Below, one piece after another: positions 54,781 to 64,000 of a stretch of DNA of 64,000 nt (within the stretch, counting starts at the first letter, position 1; each line of letters starts with the position of its first letter). This stretch comes from Euzebyales bacterium. GTDB taxonomy: Bacteria > Actinomycetota > Nitriliruptoria > Euzebyales > JAHELV01. A program made the translations under genes and the position numbers. The notes beneath the pieces were generated by a model that ran no database searches, was not told the origin of the DNA, and saw only the letters and a program-made list of their open reading frames with translations. Location: contig DASUUK010000043.1 in assembly GCA_036374135.1 (NCBI GenBank), positions 1-64,000 on the forward strand. Reading direction: 5' to 3'.

Positions 54781-56088
54781 ATGTCGACCGCGCAACTCAC
54801 CGTGTCACCCGTGGCGGTCCGTGCCCGCGTCGAGCCGACCGCGCAGCTCCAGCGGCGCACGATCGTCACGCTCGTCACCGCGCAGATCGCGGGCGGCATG
54901 GGCCTGGCCGCCACCGTCACCGTCGGCAGCCTGATCGCCGTGGATCTCGGCGGCGACGCGGTGGCCGGGCTCCCGCTGGCTGTGTCGCTGACCGGTACCG
55001 CCGCGGCCGCGCTACCGCTCGCGACGGTGATGCGCCGCTCGGGTCGGCGTCCGGGACTTCGCCTCGGCTGGCTCATCGGGGCGGCCGGTGCGGCCGTCGC
55101 GATCGCCGCCACGGTGCTGTCAAGCCTGCCGCTGCTGCTCGCGGGCATGCTGCTGTTCGGTGGCGCCGAGGCGGCCAGCTCCGCGGCACGGTTCGCGGCC
55201 GCCGACCTGGCGAGCCCGGAGCGCCGCGGGTCCGCGATCGGGATCGTGGTCAGCTTGACCGCGGTGACCGCGATGGTCGGACCGGGCATGGTCGGTCCGG
55301 CGACCTCGGCGGCGGCCGCCATCGGCCTGCCGGCGCTGGCCGGCCCGTTCGCGGTGTCCGTCGTGGCATTCACGATCGCCAGCACCGTGATCTCCGTGGC
55401 CCTACGGCCAGATCCGTTGATCGTCGCCAGTGCTGTCGCGGCGGACGGTCACGCTGCGGAGCCGACCACGACGCCGACCCCCCTCCGGATGCTGCTCCGG
55501 CAGTCCGCGGTCCGGCTCGGTGTCGCTGCGGTTGTGGTGGCCAACAGCACGATGCTGATGCTCATGACCGTCATCCCGCTGCATCTGACGGGCGGGCACG
55601 ATCACAGCGAGCGGCTGGGCATCGTCGGATTGATCATCTCCATACACATCGGCGCGATGCTCGCACCGGCGCCACTGACGGGGCGGTTGGGAGACCGATT
55701 CGGTCATCGCCGGCTCATCGTCGCGGGCGCGGTCCTCATCGGTCTCTCGGGCGTGGCCGCCGCCACAGCCGCTCCACAGGACACGGTCACCGTGCTCGTC
55801 GCGCTCCTGGTGCTCGGCCTCGGGTGGAACTGCACGTTCATCGGCGGAAGCGCGCTGCTGACGAGCGCGGTGCGTCCGGCTCAGCGTCCCCGCGTGCAGG
55901 GGCTCGCCGACACCGCCATGGCGTTCGCGGGCGTGGTCGGCGCCGGGACGTCGGGCCCGATCATGGCGGCCGGCGGGTTCGGTCGAATCGGACTGCTGGC
56001 CACCGCGATCGCGGCCGCCCTCTTCCTGTCCGCGGGTCGACCGCACACCGACCGGACGTCGACGCCGGGACTGCGCAGCGGCGGGTGA
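54781..56088 (+). CDS. MFS transporter
   Basis: 435 residues from ATG 54781 (AGGAGA upstream). Twelve hydrophobic segments; the loop-2 motif of drug:H+ antiporters is represented by VMRRSGRRPGLRLGWLIGAA and the corresponding C-half loop by LTGRLGDRFGHRRLIVAGAV. LVLGLGWNCTFIGGSALLTS is typical of a group of actinobacterial MFS proteins of unknown substrate. Export of a small molecule at the membrane is likely. Single gene. Confidence 0.9.
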   Translation: MSTAQLTVSPVAVRARVEPTAQLQRRTIVTLVTAQIAGGMGLAATVTVGSLIAVDLGGDAVAGLPLAVSLTGTAAAALPLATVMRRSGRRPGLRLGWLIGAAGAAVAIAATVLSSLPLLLAGMLLFGGAEAASSAARFAAADLASPERRGSAIGIVVSLTAVTAMVGPGMVGPATSAAAAIGLPALAGPFAVSVVAFTIASTVISVALRPDPLIVASAVAADGHAAEPTTTPTPLRMLLRQSAVRLGVAAVVVANSTMLMLMTVIPLHLTGGHDHSERLGIVGLIISIHIGAMLAPAPLTGRLGDRFGHRRLIVAGAVLIGLSGVAAATAAPQDTVTVLVALLVLGLGWNCTFIGGSALLTSAVRPAQRPRVQGLADTAMAFAGVVGAGTSGPIMAAGGFGRIGLLATAIAAALFLSAGRPHTDRTSTPGLRSGG

Positions 56089-56161
56089 CGACCTGCCGGC
56101 CGCGACCACACGTGGGGTCAGCCAGCATCGCCGGAGGGATGTCCGTCCGACGTGCGAACCG

Positions 56162-56491
56162 CTACATGGGCACGGGCAGCAGTTCGTACAGATCGATCGC
56201 GAAGTCGCCCTTGCCCTCGCTGAGATAGGGGTGACCGTCAGCGAGTTGTTGCGCCGCAGCGATGTCCCCGGCCTCGACGATCGAGTAGCCGCTCAGAGGC
56301 GCCGGGGTTCCTGCGGATCCGTCGTCGACAACTGATGCGGCCGCCCGCAGCGGCGCACCGAGGTCGACCAGGGCGGACCCCACGTCCTCCATCCACGCGC
56401 CCCAGGCGGCCATGACCGCCTGCTGCTCCTGCTCAGACATGTCGGCGGTGTCCCTCGGGTCGCCCTTGTAGATCATCATGAACCGTGGCAT
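56162..56491 (-). CDS. YCII-related (YciI-like) protein
   Basis: 109 residues from ATG 56491. MPRFMMIYKGDPRDTADMSE is the family start; VMAAWGAWMEDVGSALVDLG forms the helix with the conserved Trp; GYSIVEAGDIAAAQQLADGH is the DHH-like strand-helix, and the end YELLPVPM is standard. This subtype (the 110-residue DGPF/YCII group) is a ferredoxin-like dimer; many are small unassigned proteins or sensors near ECF sigma factors, which are absent here. The reading frame continues upstream into an SDR remnant, but the family start at 56491 is clear. Confidence 0.9.
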   Translation of the reverse strand: MPRFMMIYKGDPRDTADMSEQEQQAVMAAWGAWMEDVGSALVDLGAPLRAAASVVDDGSAGTPAPLSGYSIVEAGDIAAAQQLADGHPYLSEGKGDFAIDLYELLPVPM

Positions 56492-56559
56492 GACGCACCC
56501 TTCTGCCGGGGGGTGCCGTGGAGTGTAGTGAAACGCCACGTGAGTGTGAACCTCGCGCC

Positions 56560-56740
56560 GGCACGCTGGAGTCGAGACGCCCGAGTGGGCGGTGATGTCG
56601 GTTCTCACGACACCGGGCATGACGACCGACACACCGACGTTCGTGCCGAGCAGTTCCGCATGGAGCCCCTCGGTCATCAGCTTGACGGCGGCCTTGCTGG
56701 CGCCATGGACCCCGCCAGAACGGGTTGCGGTAAGGTGAAC
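56560..56740 (-). pseudogene. C-terminal remnant of a short-chain dehydrogenase
   Basis: The minus frame gives GGVHGASKAAVKLMTEGLHA, then ELLGTNVGVSVVMPGVVRTD and ITAHSGV: the SDR active-site helix (xGASKAAV, with His where Tyr is expected), then strand 6 with the PG motif. Upstream of about 56715 there is no Rossmann motif, and downstream the frame runs into the YciI gene. It is a partial duplicate or truncated gene. Confidence 0.6.
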
Positions 56741-56793
56741 ACGCAGTAGCGGTGATGTGGCCGTCGGGTGGCAGTCGGCGGAAGGAGCGCCAG

Positions 56794-58647
<1,854 letters not shown>

Positions 58648-58739
58648 CCTCGCGCCCGTGCCGTACGGCAGATCGCCGATTCGGTGCTCACCGTCGGTCT
58701 GAGACGACGTCGGTGATGGCGCACCGCCGTCCCGGCTGC

Positions 58740-58985
58740 GCTCAAGATCGGGGTGTTCCAGGTGCTGCTGTTCGTCGCGGCCCACCGCCTCCCCGCCGGC
58801 GTGGCCGCCACGGCAGGCGCCGTGCAGCCTCTGGTGGTCGCGGCGCTGGCGACGGGTCTGCTCCTGCCGCTGTGCTCGTCCTCGAGGGCCCGCCTCCGAA
58901 CTGCACGGGCCGCAACCTGCTCGGGGCGGTGTGGCGCGCGCGCTCCTCGCGCTCGTCCCCGCGCCGGCTGTCCGAGCTGGTCTTC
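58740..58985 (+). pseudogene. EamA/DMT-type transporter remnant
   Basis: The plus strand reads ALKIGVFQVLLFVAAHRLPA then GVAATAGAVQPLVVAALATG-LL, the well-conserved middle of EamA transporters (the xPxGVAATxGAVQPLxVA helix pair). After about 58880 the coding-like sequence shifts frame and resembles GGVARALLALVPAPA, the expected next helix. Both ends are missing, and the frame otherwise runs into the DUF6069 gene. Confidence 0.6.
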
Positions 58986-59058
58986 GAGATTTCAAGAGCC
59001 GGCTAAGGAACGCGCGGATATGGTTAGCCGCACAACCAACTCGACGCAAGGAGCGGTC

Positions 59059-59484
59059 ATGACCGCGGCGTCCTCGTCATCGACTGTCACATCCGTCCCG
59101 CGCAGCGGCATGGTCGCGGCGGCATTCGCCGTCTCCGCCGCACTCGTCGCCTACCTCGGCGCCCGTTCGGTCGGCGTGGCGATGGCCATTCCCTCACGTC
59201 CGGGCAGCACGGTGCTCGAGCCGCTGCAGCTGCCCCTGGCCATCGGCTTCACGGTCGCTGTCGCGGTCGCGGCCACGATCCTCGCCTGGATCCTCGAACG
59301 GTTCCTGTCACAAGCGGCCGCTACGGTGTTCACCGTCACGGCACTGACCGTGCTCGGGCTGTCGATCATGCCCCTGGTGACACTCGGACTCGCCGGCTCC
59401 GACATCGTCGCCCTGGCCGTCCTGCACGTCGCGGTCGGCGGGGCGATCCTCCTGCCGTTGCGACGGGCGCTGGTCACCGGGTGA
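59059..59484 (+). CDS. DUF6069 family membrane protein
   Basis: 141 residues from ATG 59059 (AAGGAG upstream). Four hydrophobic segments: MVAAAFAVSAALVAYLGARS, LPLAIGFTVAVAVAATILAW, AAATVFTVTALTVLGLSIMP and ALAVLHVAVGGAILLPLRRA. This matches a common actinobacterial family annotated DUF6069 and often placed beside MarR or TetR regulators, as here. Its stop overlaps the GTG start of the MarR gene (GTGA). It may be the regulated target in a self-contained unit. Confidence 0.85.
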   Translation: MTAASSSSTVTSVPRSGMVAAAFAVSAALVAYLGARSVGVAMAIPSRPGSTVLEPLQLPLAIGFTVAVAVAATILAWILERFLSQAAATVFTVTALTVLGLSIMPLVTLGLAGSDIVALAVLHVAVGGAILLPLRRALVTG

Positions 59485-59957
59485 CCGGCATCTTCGACAC
59501 CGTCGGGTTCCGCATCGCCCAGGTCGGCATGCGACACCGCATCCTGGCTCAGCGGCTGCTGGCGCAGGTCGGCGTCCACCCCGGTCAGGAGTTCCTGCTC
59601 GAGCAGCTCTGGCGCCACGACGGATTGGCCCAGACTGAGATCGCGGTGCGGGCCGGTGTGGAGGCGCCGACGATCTCGCGGATGGTCCAGCGCCTCGAGC
59701 GGGCCGGCTTCGTCGAGCGCCGCGCCGACGCGTTCGACGGCCGCATCCAGCGGGTGTGGCTGACCGCCGCGGGAGCAGCGGCCCGTCCAAAGGTGCACCG
59801 GGCCTGGGACGAGCTCGAGACGACGGCACTTGCTGGCCTTGGCGCCGCCGACCGCGAGACGCTGTCGGATCTGCTCGACCGCGTCCGACGCAACCTGCAA
59901 CGCGCCCTCGACGGCCACGCACCACCCTGCGACGACCTGTCTGATGACACGAGGTGA
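59481..59957 (+). CDS. MarR family transcriptional regulator
   Basis: 158 residues from GTG 59481. The winged helix is clear: HPGQEFLLEQLWRHDGLAQT, then EIAVRAGVEAPTISRMVQRL, ERAGFVERRADAFDGRIQRV and WLTAAGAAARP (about residues 30-100). It is translationally coupled with the DUF6069 gene and six bases ahead of the split-barrel oxidoreductase, so all three form one operon; the regulator probably represses it and responds to a small phenolic-like ligand. Confidence 0.92.
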   Translation: MTGIFDTVGFRIAQVGMRHRILAQRLLAQVGVHPGQEFLLEQLWRHDGLAQTEIAVRAGVEAPTISRMVQRLERAGFVERRADAFDGRIQRVWLTAAGAAARPKVHRAWDELETTALAGLGAADRETLSDLLDRVRRNLQRALDGHAPPCDDLSDDTR

Positions 59958-59963
59958 AACCAA

Positions 59964-60380
59964 ATGGAGACAATCGACGGTCCTGACCTGCACGCCGAGG
60001 TCCGCACGCTGGCGTCCGGCCGGAACTTCGCTGCCGTCGCAACGCTGCTGCCCGACGGCCAACCCCAGAACCAGCTGACGTGGATCGACACCGACGGCAC
60101 CCACCTGCTGGTCAACACCCCCGCTTCAACACAGAAGCGGCGCAACGTCGCTCGCGACGCGCGCATCACGATCGCGGTGTGGAACCGCGACAACCCGTTC
60201 CAATACGCCGAGGTCCGCGGCGACGTCGTCGACACCATCGATGGCGAACAGGCATGGCAGCACATCAACACGGTCGCCCGGCGCCACGGCGGCGACGGCT
60301 ACGGCATGCCCCGCCACGACCGCGTCGTCCTCGTCATCCGCCCCCGCCGCCAACTTCTCGCGAGACCCCCGCGGTTGTGA
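59964..60380 (+). CDS. PPOX-class F420-dependent (split-barrel) oxidoreductase
   Basis: 138 residues from ATG 59964. The split beta-barrel start GRNFAAVATLLPDGQPQNQL-TWIDTDGTHLLVNTPAS and KRRNVARDARITIAVWN are typical of the pyridoxamine-5'-phosphate-oxidase-like superfamily, the branch that uses F420 or flavins, with PFQYAEVRGDVVDTIDG after. The end YGMPRHDRVVLVIRPRRQLL is unusually basic. It would reduce or oxidise a small compound such as a quinone. It is the third gene of the DUF6069-MarR operon. Confidence 0.88.
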   Translation: METIDGPDLHAEVRTLASGRNFAAVATLLPDGQPQNQLTWIDTDGTHLLVNTPASTQKRRNVARDARITIAVWNRDNPFQYAEVRGDVVDTIDGEQAWQHINTVARRHGGDGYGMPRHDRVVLVIRPRRQLLARPPRL

Positions 60381-60479
60381 CACGCGCATCATTCCGACCG
60401 CCGACGGCCAGCACGTCTGAAGTGGTCCGGCGACGGGACAGCTGTCGCGCCGCCCGCGTCACCGCCGAGGCGCGCAGGT

Positions 60480-60870
60480 TCCACTACCGCTACGCCTGCC
60501 GTCCCCACCCCGACACGACGTAGATGACGGTGCAGGCCGACGGACGTAGCTGCCGTCGATCACGAACCGGCTGTCCGCAGCGTCGCCGACGAACGGTCCC
60601 GGGGAGTTCAGTCGGTGGACGATCGCGGGGCACAGGCACCCACCAGGTCACAGCACCCGCGCCGCGTCACGACCCGCGCGGCGGAGATGTTCGACGTCCT
60701 GGAAGGACATGAACGCCACCGCCAGGTCGGCGACACCGTCGCGGAACGGCATGGCGGCGGCGGCGACCGCGATCTGAGTCGCCGGGTCCGCCTGGTGTGC
60801 CGCGGCCGCCAGGGTGGCCGACGCGTCGACCGCCACAATGCGATGGCCGCATCGGGACGAGCTTGAGCCG
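60480..60870 (-). pseudogene. SAM-dependent methyltransferase with an in-frame stop
   Basis: The minus frame reads GHRIVAVDASATLAAAAHQA then MPFRDGVADLAVAFMSFQDV and RAGRDAARVL, then a TGA, then in the same frame PGGCLCPAIVHRLNSPGPFV and GDAADSRFVIDGSYVRRP. The halves are consecutive parts of one class I methyltransferase (motifs post-I, II, III and the following HxLNS). Motif I is not intact upstream and coding likeness fades below 60530. A single stop, truncated N-terminus and lost C-terminus mark it as a pseudogene. No other gene lies between 60381 and 61001. Confidence 0.75.
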
Positions 60871-61001
60871 TTGCGACAGGCCTCTCGTCACTGCGTCCGG
60901 GCGGCTCGGGCCGGCATGGCATTCCCGAACGCGGGGACGTCAACGCACAACCGCCTGCGCACGGGTGCCTTGGCCAGCGCGACGAGCGGCAGTGGCGTGG
61001 T

Positions 61002-62366
61002 TCAGACCAGCGACAGCGAGTCGGTGATGGTCTGCAGCGCCTCCTTGGCGTCGCCGAAGAACATCATCGTCCCGTCCGCGTAGAACAGCGGGTTGTCGAT
61101 CCCGGCGTAGCCCGGCGCGAGGCTGCGCTTGACGACCACCACGGTCTTCGCGCGATCGACCTCGATGATCGGCATCCCGTAGATCGAGCTGCTCGGATCG
61201 TCCCGCGCGGATGGGTTGACCACGTCGTTGGCCCCCAGGACGAGCACGACGTCGGTGAGCGTGGCGCGCTGGTTCGCCTCTTCGAGGTCGAGCAGCTTCT
61301 CGTAGGCGACGTCGGCCTCGGCGAGCAGGACGTTCATGTGCCCGGGCATCCGTCCCGCCACCGGATGGATGGCGTACGCGACGTCGACGCCCCGTGCCTC
61401 CAGTTCGCGGGCGAGCTTCTGGACGTCGTGCTGCGCCTGCGCGACGGCGAGGCCGTAGCCGGGCACGATCAGGACCCGGTCGGCGTAGGCCACCGCAATC
61501 GCCACGTCCTCACGGGTGGCGCTCTTCACGGCCCGATCGCCCGTGTCGGCCGCAACCGCGGCGGCCGGCGAGGTGAACGCCCCGAAGAGCACCTGCAGCA
61601 ACGAGCGGTTCATCGCGTCGCACATCTGCACGGTGAGGATGAACCCAGCGGAGCCGACCAGCGCCCCGCCGATGATCAGCGCGCTGTTCTGGATCGCGAA
61701 GCCGGTGCCGGCGGCGGCCAGACCGGACAGCGAGTTCAGCAGCGACACGACCACCGGCATGTCGGCCCCGCCGATCGGCAGCACCATCAGCACGCCGATC
61801 ACCAGGGCGACCCCGGCCGCCACCCAGTACGGCAGTACTCGCCCGGTCGTCAACGCCGCCAGCCCGGCCGTGGCCGCCACCAGCGTGATCACGACGCTCA
61901 CCACGACCTGCCCCCGGTACACGAGCGCACGTCCGGAGACCAGGCCCTGAAGCTTGCCGAACGCGACGAAGCTTCCCGAGAAGGTCGCGGCGCCGATGAC
62001 GAGGGCCAGCAGCGCAGTCACCTGCACGTCGAAGCGCAGGAGTCCTGGGTCCCGGACCGTCAGCTCGGCAGCGGCCACCAGCGCCGACGCTGCGCCGCCG
62101 AAGCCGTTGAGCGCCGCGACCATCTGGGGCATCGCGGTCATGGCGACCATGCGCGCCCACACGACACCGACCGCCGCGCCAGCGGCCGCCGCGGCCACGA
62201 TCGCGGTCCAGTTGACGATGTCGGAGTACCACAGCGTCAGGACGACAGCGGCGAGCATGCCCAGCCCCGCGAGGATGTTGCCGCTGCGGGCCGTCCGAGG
62301 CGACGACAGCATCTTGAGTCCGATGATGAACGCCGCCGCACACGCGAGATACAGCAGTGGCAGCAT
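61002..62366 (-). CDS. pntB: NAD(P) transhydrogenase subunit beta
   Basis: 454 residues from ATG 62366, one base after the pntA2 stop. The first 270 residues contain about nine membrane helices, including VAALNGFGGAASALVAAAEL and LPIGGADMPVVVSLLNSLSG. The C-terminal NADP(H)-binding domain (dIII) has VLIVPGYGLAVAQAQHDVQK (GxGxxA/V variant), VAYAIHPVAGRMPGHMNVLL with AEADVAYEKLLDL, and VLVLGANDVVNPSARDDPSS. With the alpha subunits it couples proton entry to hydride transfer from NADH to NADP+, maintaining NADPH. Last gene of the operon. Confidence 0.95.
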   Translation of the reverse strand: MLPLLYLACAAAFIIGLKMLSSPRTARSGNILAGLGMLAAVVLTLWYSDIVNWTAIVAAAAAGAAVGVVWARMVAMTAMPQMVAALNGFGGAASALVAAAELTVRDPGLLRFDVQVTALLALVIGAATFSGSFVAFGKLQGLVSGRALVYRGQVVVSVVITLVAATAGLAALTTGRVLPYWVAAGVALVIGVLMVLPIGGADMPVVVSLLNSLSGLAAAGTGFAIQNSALIIGGALVGSAGFILTVQMCDAMNRSLLQVLFGAFTSPAAAVAADTGDRAVKSATREDVAIAVAYADRVLIVPGYGLAVAQAQHDVQKLARELEARGVDVAYAIHPVAGRMPGHMNVLLAEADVAYEKLLDLEEANQRATLTDVVLVLGANDVVNPSARDDPSSSIYGMPIIEVDRAKTVVVVKRSLAPGYAGIDNPLFYADGTMMFFGDAKEALQTITDSLSLV

Positions 62367-62367
62367 G

Positions 62368-62658
62368 TCAACGCCGCCGTTCGGTGCGGAACATCTGCAG
62401 CATCCGGTCGGTCACCAGGAATCCGCCGACGACGTTGACCGTCGCGACGAACACCGCGAAGGTGCCCAGCACGATGGCGAGAGTCTCCTGCTCGATGCCC
62501 GCCGCGGTGATCGCACCGATCAGGGTGATGCCGGAGATGGCGTTCGCACCCGACATCAGCGGTGTGTGCAGCGTCGGCGGCACCTTTGCGATGACTTCGA
62601 AGCCCACGAACGTCGCGAGGACGAACACCGTGAGGCTGGTGATCAGGTCAGGTGCCAC
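62368..62658 (-). CDS. pntA2: NAD(P) transhydrogenase subunit alpha, membrane part
   Basis: 96 residues from GTG 62658 (GGAGGG five bases upstream; the pntA1 stop is one base before). Three membrane helices are visible: LITSLTVFVLATFVGFEVIA, then HTPLMSGANAISGITLIGAI (HTPLMSxxNAISG motif) and TLAIVLGTFAVFVATVNVVG, ending FLVTDRMLQMF. In E. coli this region is fused to the NAD-binding domain; the split form is common in actinobacteria and Rhodospirillum. It forms part of the proton channel with PntB. Confidence 0.94.
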   Translation of the reverse strand: MAPDLITSLTVFVLATFVGFEVIAKVPPTLHTPLMSGANAISGITLIGAITAAGIEQETLAIVLGTFAVFVATVNVVGGFLVTDRMLQMFRTERRR

Positions 62659-62659
62659 A

Positions 62660-63814
62660 TCAACCCTCCAGTTCCGACGCGTCGGACGCCGAGCCGCTGA
62701 GAAGTCGTCGCGACAGCTCGTGGCGCACCTCGCCACGGTGGGTGACGCACGCGCCCGAGACGATGTCGTCGTCCAGGTCGATCACGAGCTCGCCTTCCAC
62801 GATCACCCGCTGCAGCAGCGCGAGCACGTTGCGGGAGTACATCTGGCTCGCGTCCGCGGCGACGCGGCTGGGCAGGTCGGTGGGACCACAGATGATCACC
62901 CCGTTGCCGTGCACGCGCCGTTCGCCGGCGTAGGTCACCTCGCAGTTGCCTCCCGACACGACGGCGGTGTCGACGATCACCGCCCCCGCCCGCATCCGGT
63001 GGACCATCTCGTGCGTGATCAGGATGGGCGCCGTCCGCCCCGGCACGGCGGCCGTCGTGACCACCACGTCGGCATCGGCGACGTGGGGTGTGAGCAACTC
63101 GAGCTGGCGGGTCTGCTGATCCTCCGCCAACTCCCGGGCGTAACCCTTCGCGGCCTCAACCTCGACCTCCAGGCGGACAGCGCGCGCGCCGAGGCTCTCG
63201 ATCTGCTCCGCCGCCTCGGGTCGCACGTCGTAGGCGGACACGACCGCACCGAGCCGACGGGCGGTCGCGATCGCCTGCAGCCCGGCGACGCCTGCGCCCA
63301 GCACCAGTACCTTGGCGGGTGGCACGGTCCCGGCCGCGGTCGTGAGCATCGGGAAGAACTTCGGCGACGCGGAGGCGGCCTCGAGCACGGCGGCGTAGCC
63401 GGCCACGGTCGCCTGGGAGGACAACGCGTCCATCGCCTGGGCGGCCGTGACCCGTGGGAGTGCCTCGAACGCGAGTGCGGATGCGTGCCGCTCGTGGAGG
63501 CGCCACAGGATGTCGGTCGACGAGAACGGCGCGAGGAACCCCACGATCGCGCCGCCCTGCGGTAATCGCTCGATCTCCGACGGCATGGGCTGGCCGATGC
63601 GGATGACCAGGTCGGCGTCCCACGCCTCGCGCTCACCGGAGACGATCTCGGCGCCGACCGCCGTGTAGGCGCCATCGAGGTGACCCGCGAGCGCACCGGC
63701 GTCGGCTTCGACCACCACTTCGACGTCGCGTGCGATCAGCGAGGACGCAGCCATCGGCGTGAGCGCGACGCGCCGCTCACCCGGACCCCGCTCTCGCGGA
63801 ACTCCCACTCTCAC
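62660..63814 (-). CDS. pntA1: NAD(P) transhydrogenase subunit alpha, NAD-binding part
   Basis: 384 residues from GTG 63814; GTG 63808 is possible. It begins MRVGVPRERGPGERRVALTP, typical of the alanine-dehydrogenase/PntA family, with TTAAGTVPPAKVLVLGAGVA-GLQAIATARRLGA as Rossmann motif (about residue 165) and VVVTTAAVPGRTAPILITHE further on. It binds NAD(H) on the cytosolic side (dI) and delivers hydride to the NADP site on PntB. First gene of the operon; a promoter must lie in 63815-64000. Confidence 0.95.
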   Translation of the reverse strand: MRVGVPRERGPGERRVALTPMAASSLIARDVEVVVEADAGALAGHLDGAYTAVGAEIVSGEREAWDADLVIRIGQPMPSEIERLPQGGAIVGFLAPFSSTDILWRLHERHASALAFEALPRVTAAQAMDALSSQATVAGYAAVLEAASASPKFFPMLTTAAGTVPPAKVLVLGAGVAGLQAIATARRLGAVVSAYDVRPEAAEQIESLGARAVRLEVEVEAAKGYARELAEDQQTRQLELLTPHVADADVVVTTAAVPGRTAPILITHEMVHRMRAGAVIVDTAVVSGGNCEVTYAGERRVHGNGVIICGPTDLPSRVAADASQMYSRNVLALLQRVIVEGELVIDLDDDIVSGACVTHRGEVRHELSRRLLSGSASDASELEG

Positions 63815-64000
63815 ACATCGCCCTCTCGTCGGGACACCGCACGACAGGCGTCCGACAGACCGGGCTCATGATGCCACGGGTCCGGCCTGCGACCCGGGTG
63901 GCTGTGGACGCCGGACGGGCCGGCCGCAGTGTCGCGCCGGTGCGCACGCTCCTCGAGCAGCCCGTCGGGCACGGCCGACGCGCGTAGGCTGCTGAAACGT
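63815..64000. other. Window-edge intergenic region upstream of pntA1
   Basis: No gene is recognised. The sequence should contain the pntA1 promoter and probably the upstream part of a gene beyond the right edge; TAGGCT at 63987 could be a -10 box of a rightward transcript starting near the edge. Confidence 0.3.

Overview
The window is about 70 % G+C with strong G/C third-position bias, many GTG starts, several promoters whose -10 box lies 7-8 bases from the start codon (leaderless transcripts) and tightly packed, often overlapping genes. The gene content points to a high-GC actinobacterium: a LytR-CpsA-Psr wall ligase, a DUF3516 helicase, DUF2505, DUF6069, an F420/flavin split-barrel oxidoreductase, an F420-type LLM oxidoreductase remnant, an MMPL transporter and a sortase remnant. 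I cannot name the genus; a deep-branching lineage is a guess. No rRNA, tRNA, CRISPR array, transposase or prophage was seen.

Layout. 1-2.2 kb: 3'-truncated hrpA (minus) carrying an unusual in-frame 42-bp repeat family. 2.3-6.4 kb: a methyltransferase, then a TetR regulator with its own operator and an ABC-2 exporter pair. 6.5-10.8 kb: a VOC protein, a broken small SAP/Rho-N-like gene and a moxR-DUF58-DUF4129 operon. 10.9-15.8 kb: DUF3516 helicase, a hypothetical protein and a DUF2252 protein. 15.9-19.5 kb: an SOS-type box before a small basic ORF, then two paralogous ArsR-SRPBCC modules pointing outwards around a tandem pair of 50-residue genes, each with its own strong terminator. 19.6-31 kb: housekeeping and catabolic genes (DinB-like, VOC, stand-alone LigD-type polymerase, BioY, class III aminotransferase, HxlR regulator, hydrolases, SDR, hydrolase-cyclase fusion), with two decayed membrane-protein genes near 25.4 and 26.3 kb. 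30.7-35.9 kb: ATP-grasp enzyme with an internal 36-bp duplication, a trans-sulfuration PLP enzyme fused to a NifU domain, a hypothetical protein, an internally deleted LLM oxidoreductase, a SixA-type phosphatase, thioredoxin and a YjbR protein. 36-44 kb: LCP ligase, two flavoproteins, two convergent gamma-glutamyltransferases, endonuclease III. 44.5-56.5 kb: VOC + AAA ATPase, FAD monooxygenase, methyltransferase, TetR/MMPL pair, a large DUF1841-like protein, MFS exporter, YciI protein. 56.8-63.8 kb: SulP transporter, DUF6069-MarR-split-barrel operon, and the three-gene proton-translocating transhydrogenase operon pntA1-pntA2-pntB.

Themes. (1) Regulator/effector pairs are frequent (TetR-ABC, two ArsR-SRPBCC, HxlR, TetR-MMPL, DUF6069-MarR), most with visible palindromic operators. 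(2) At least eight gene remnants lie between intact genes (SAP-like ORF, two membrane proteins, LLM oxidoreductase, two SDR pieces, sortase, EamA transporter, SAM methyltransferase), so this is a region of active gene decay. (3) The most unusual items are the 42-bp coding repeat placed in two loops of HrpA, the PLP-enzyme/NifU fusion, the twin 50-residue genes, and the small ORF behind a near-perfect actinobacterial SOS box. Start sites were chosen from Shine-Dalgarno spacing, overlaps and family N-termini and are not experimentally supported.
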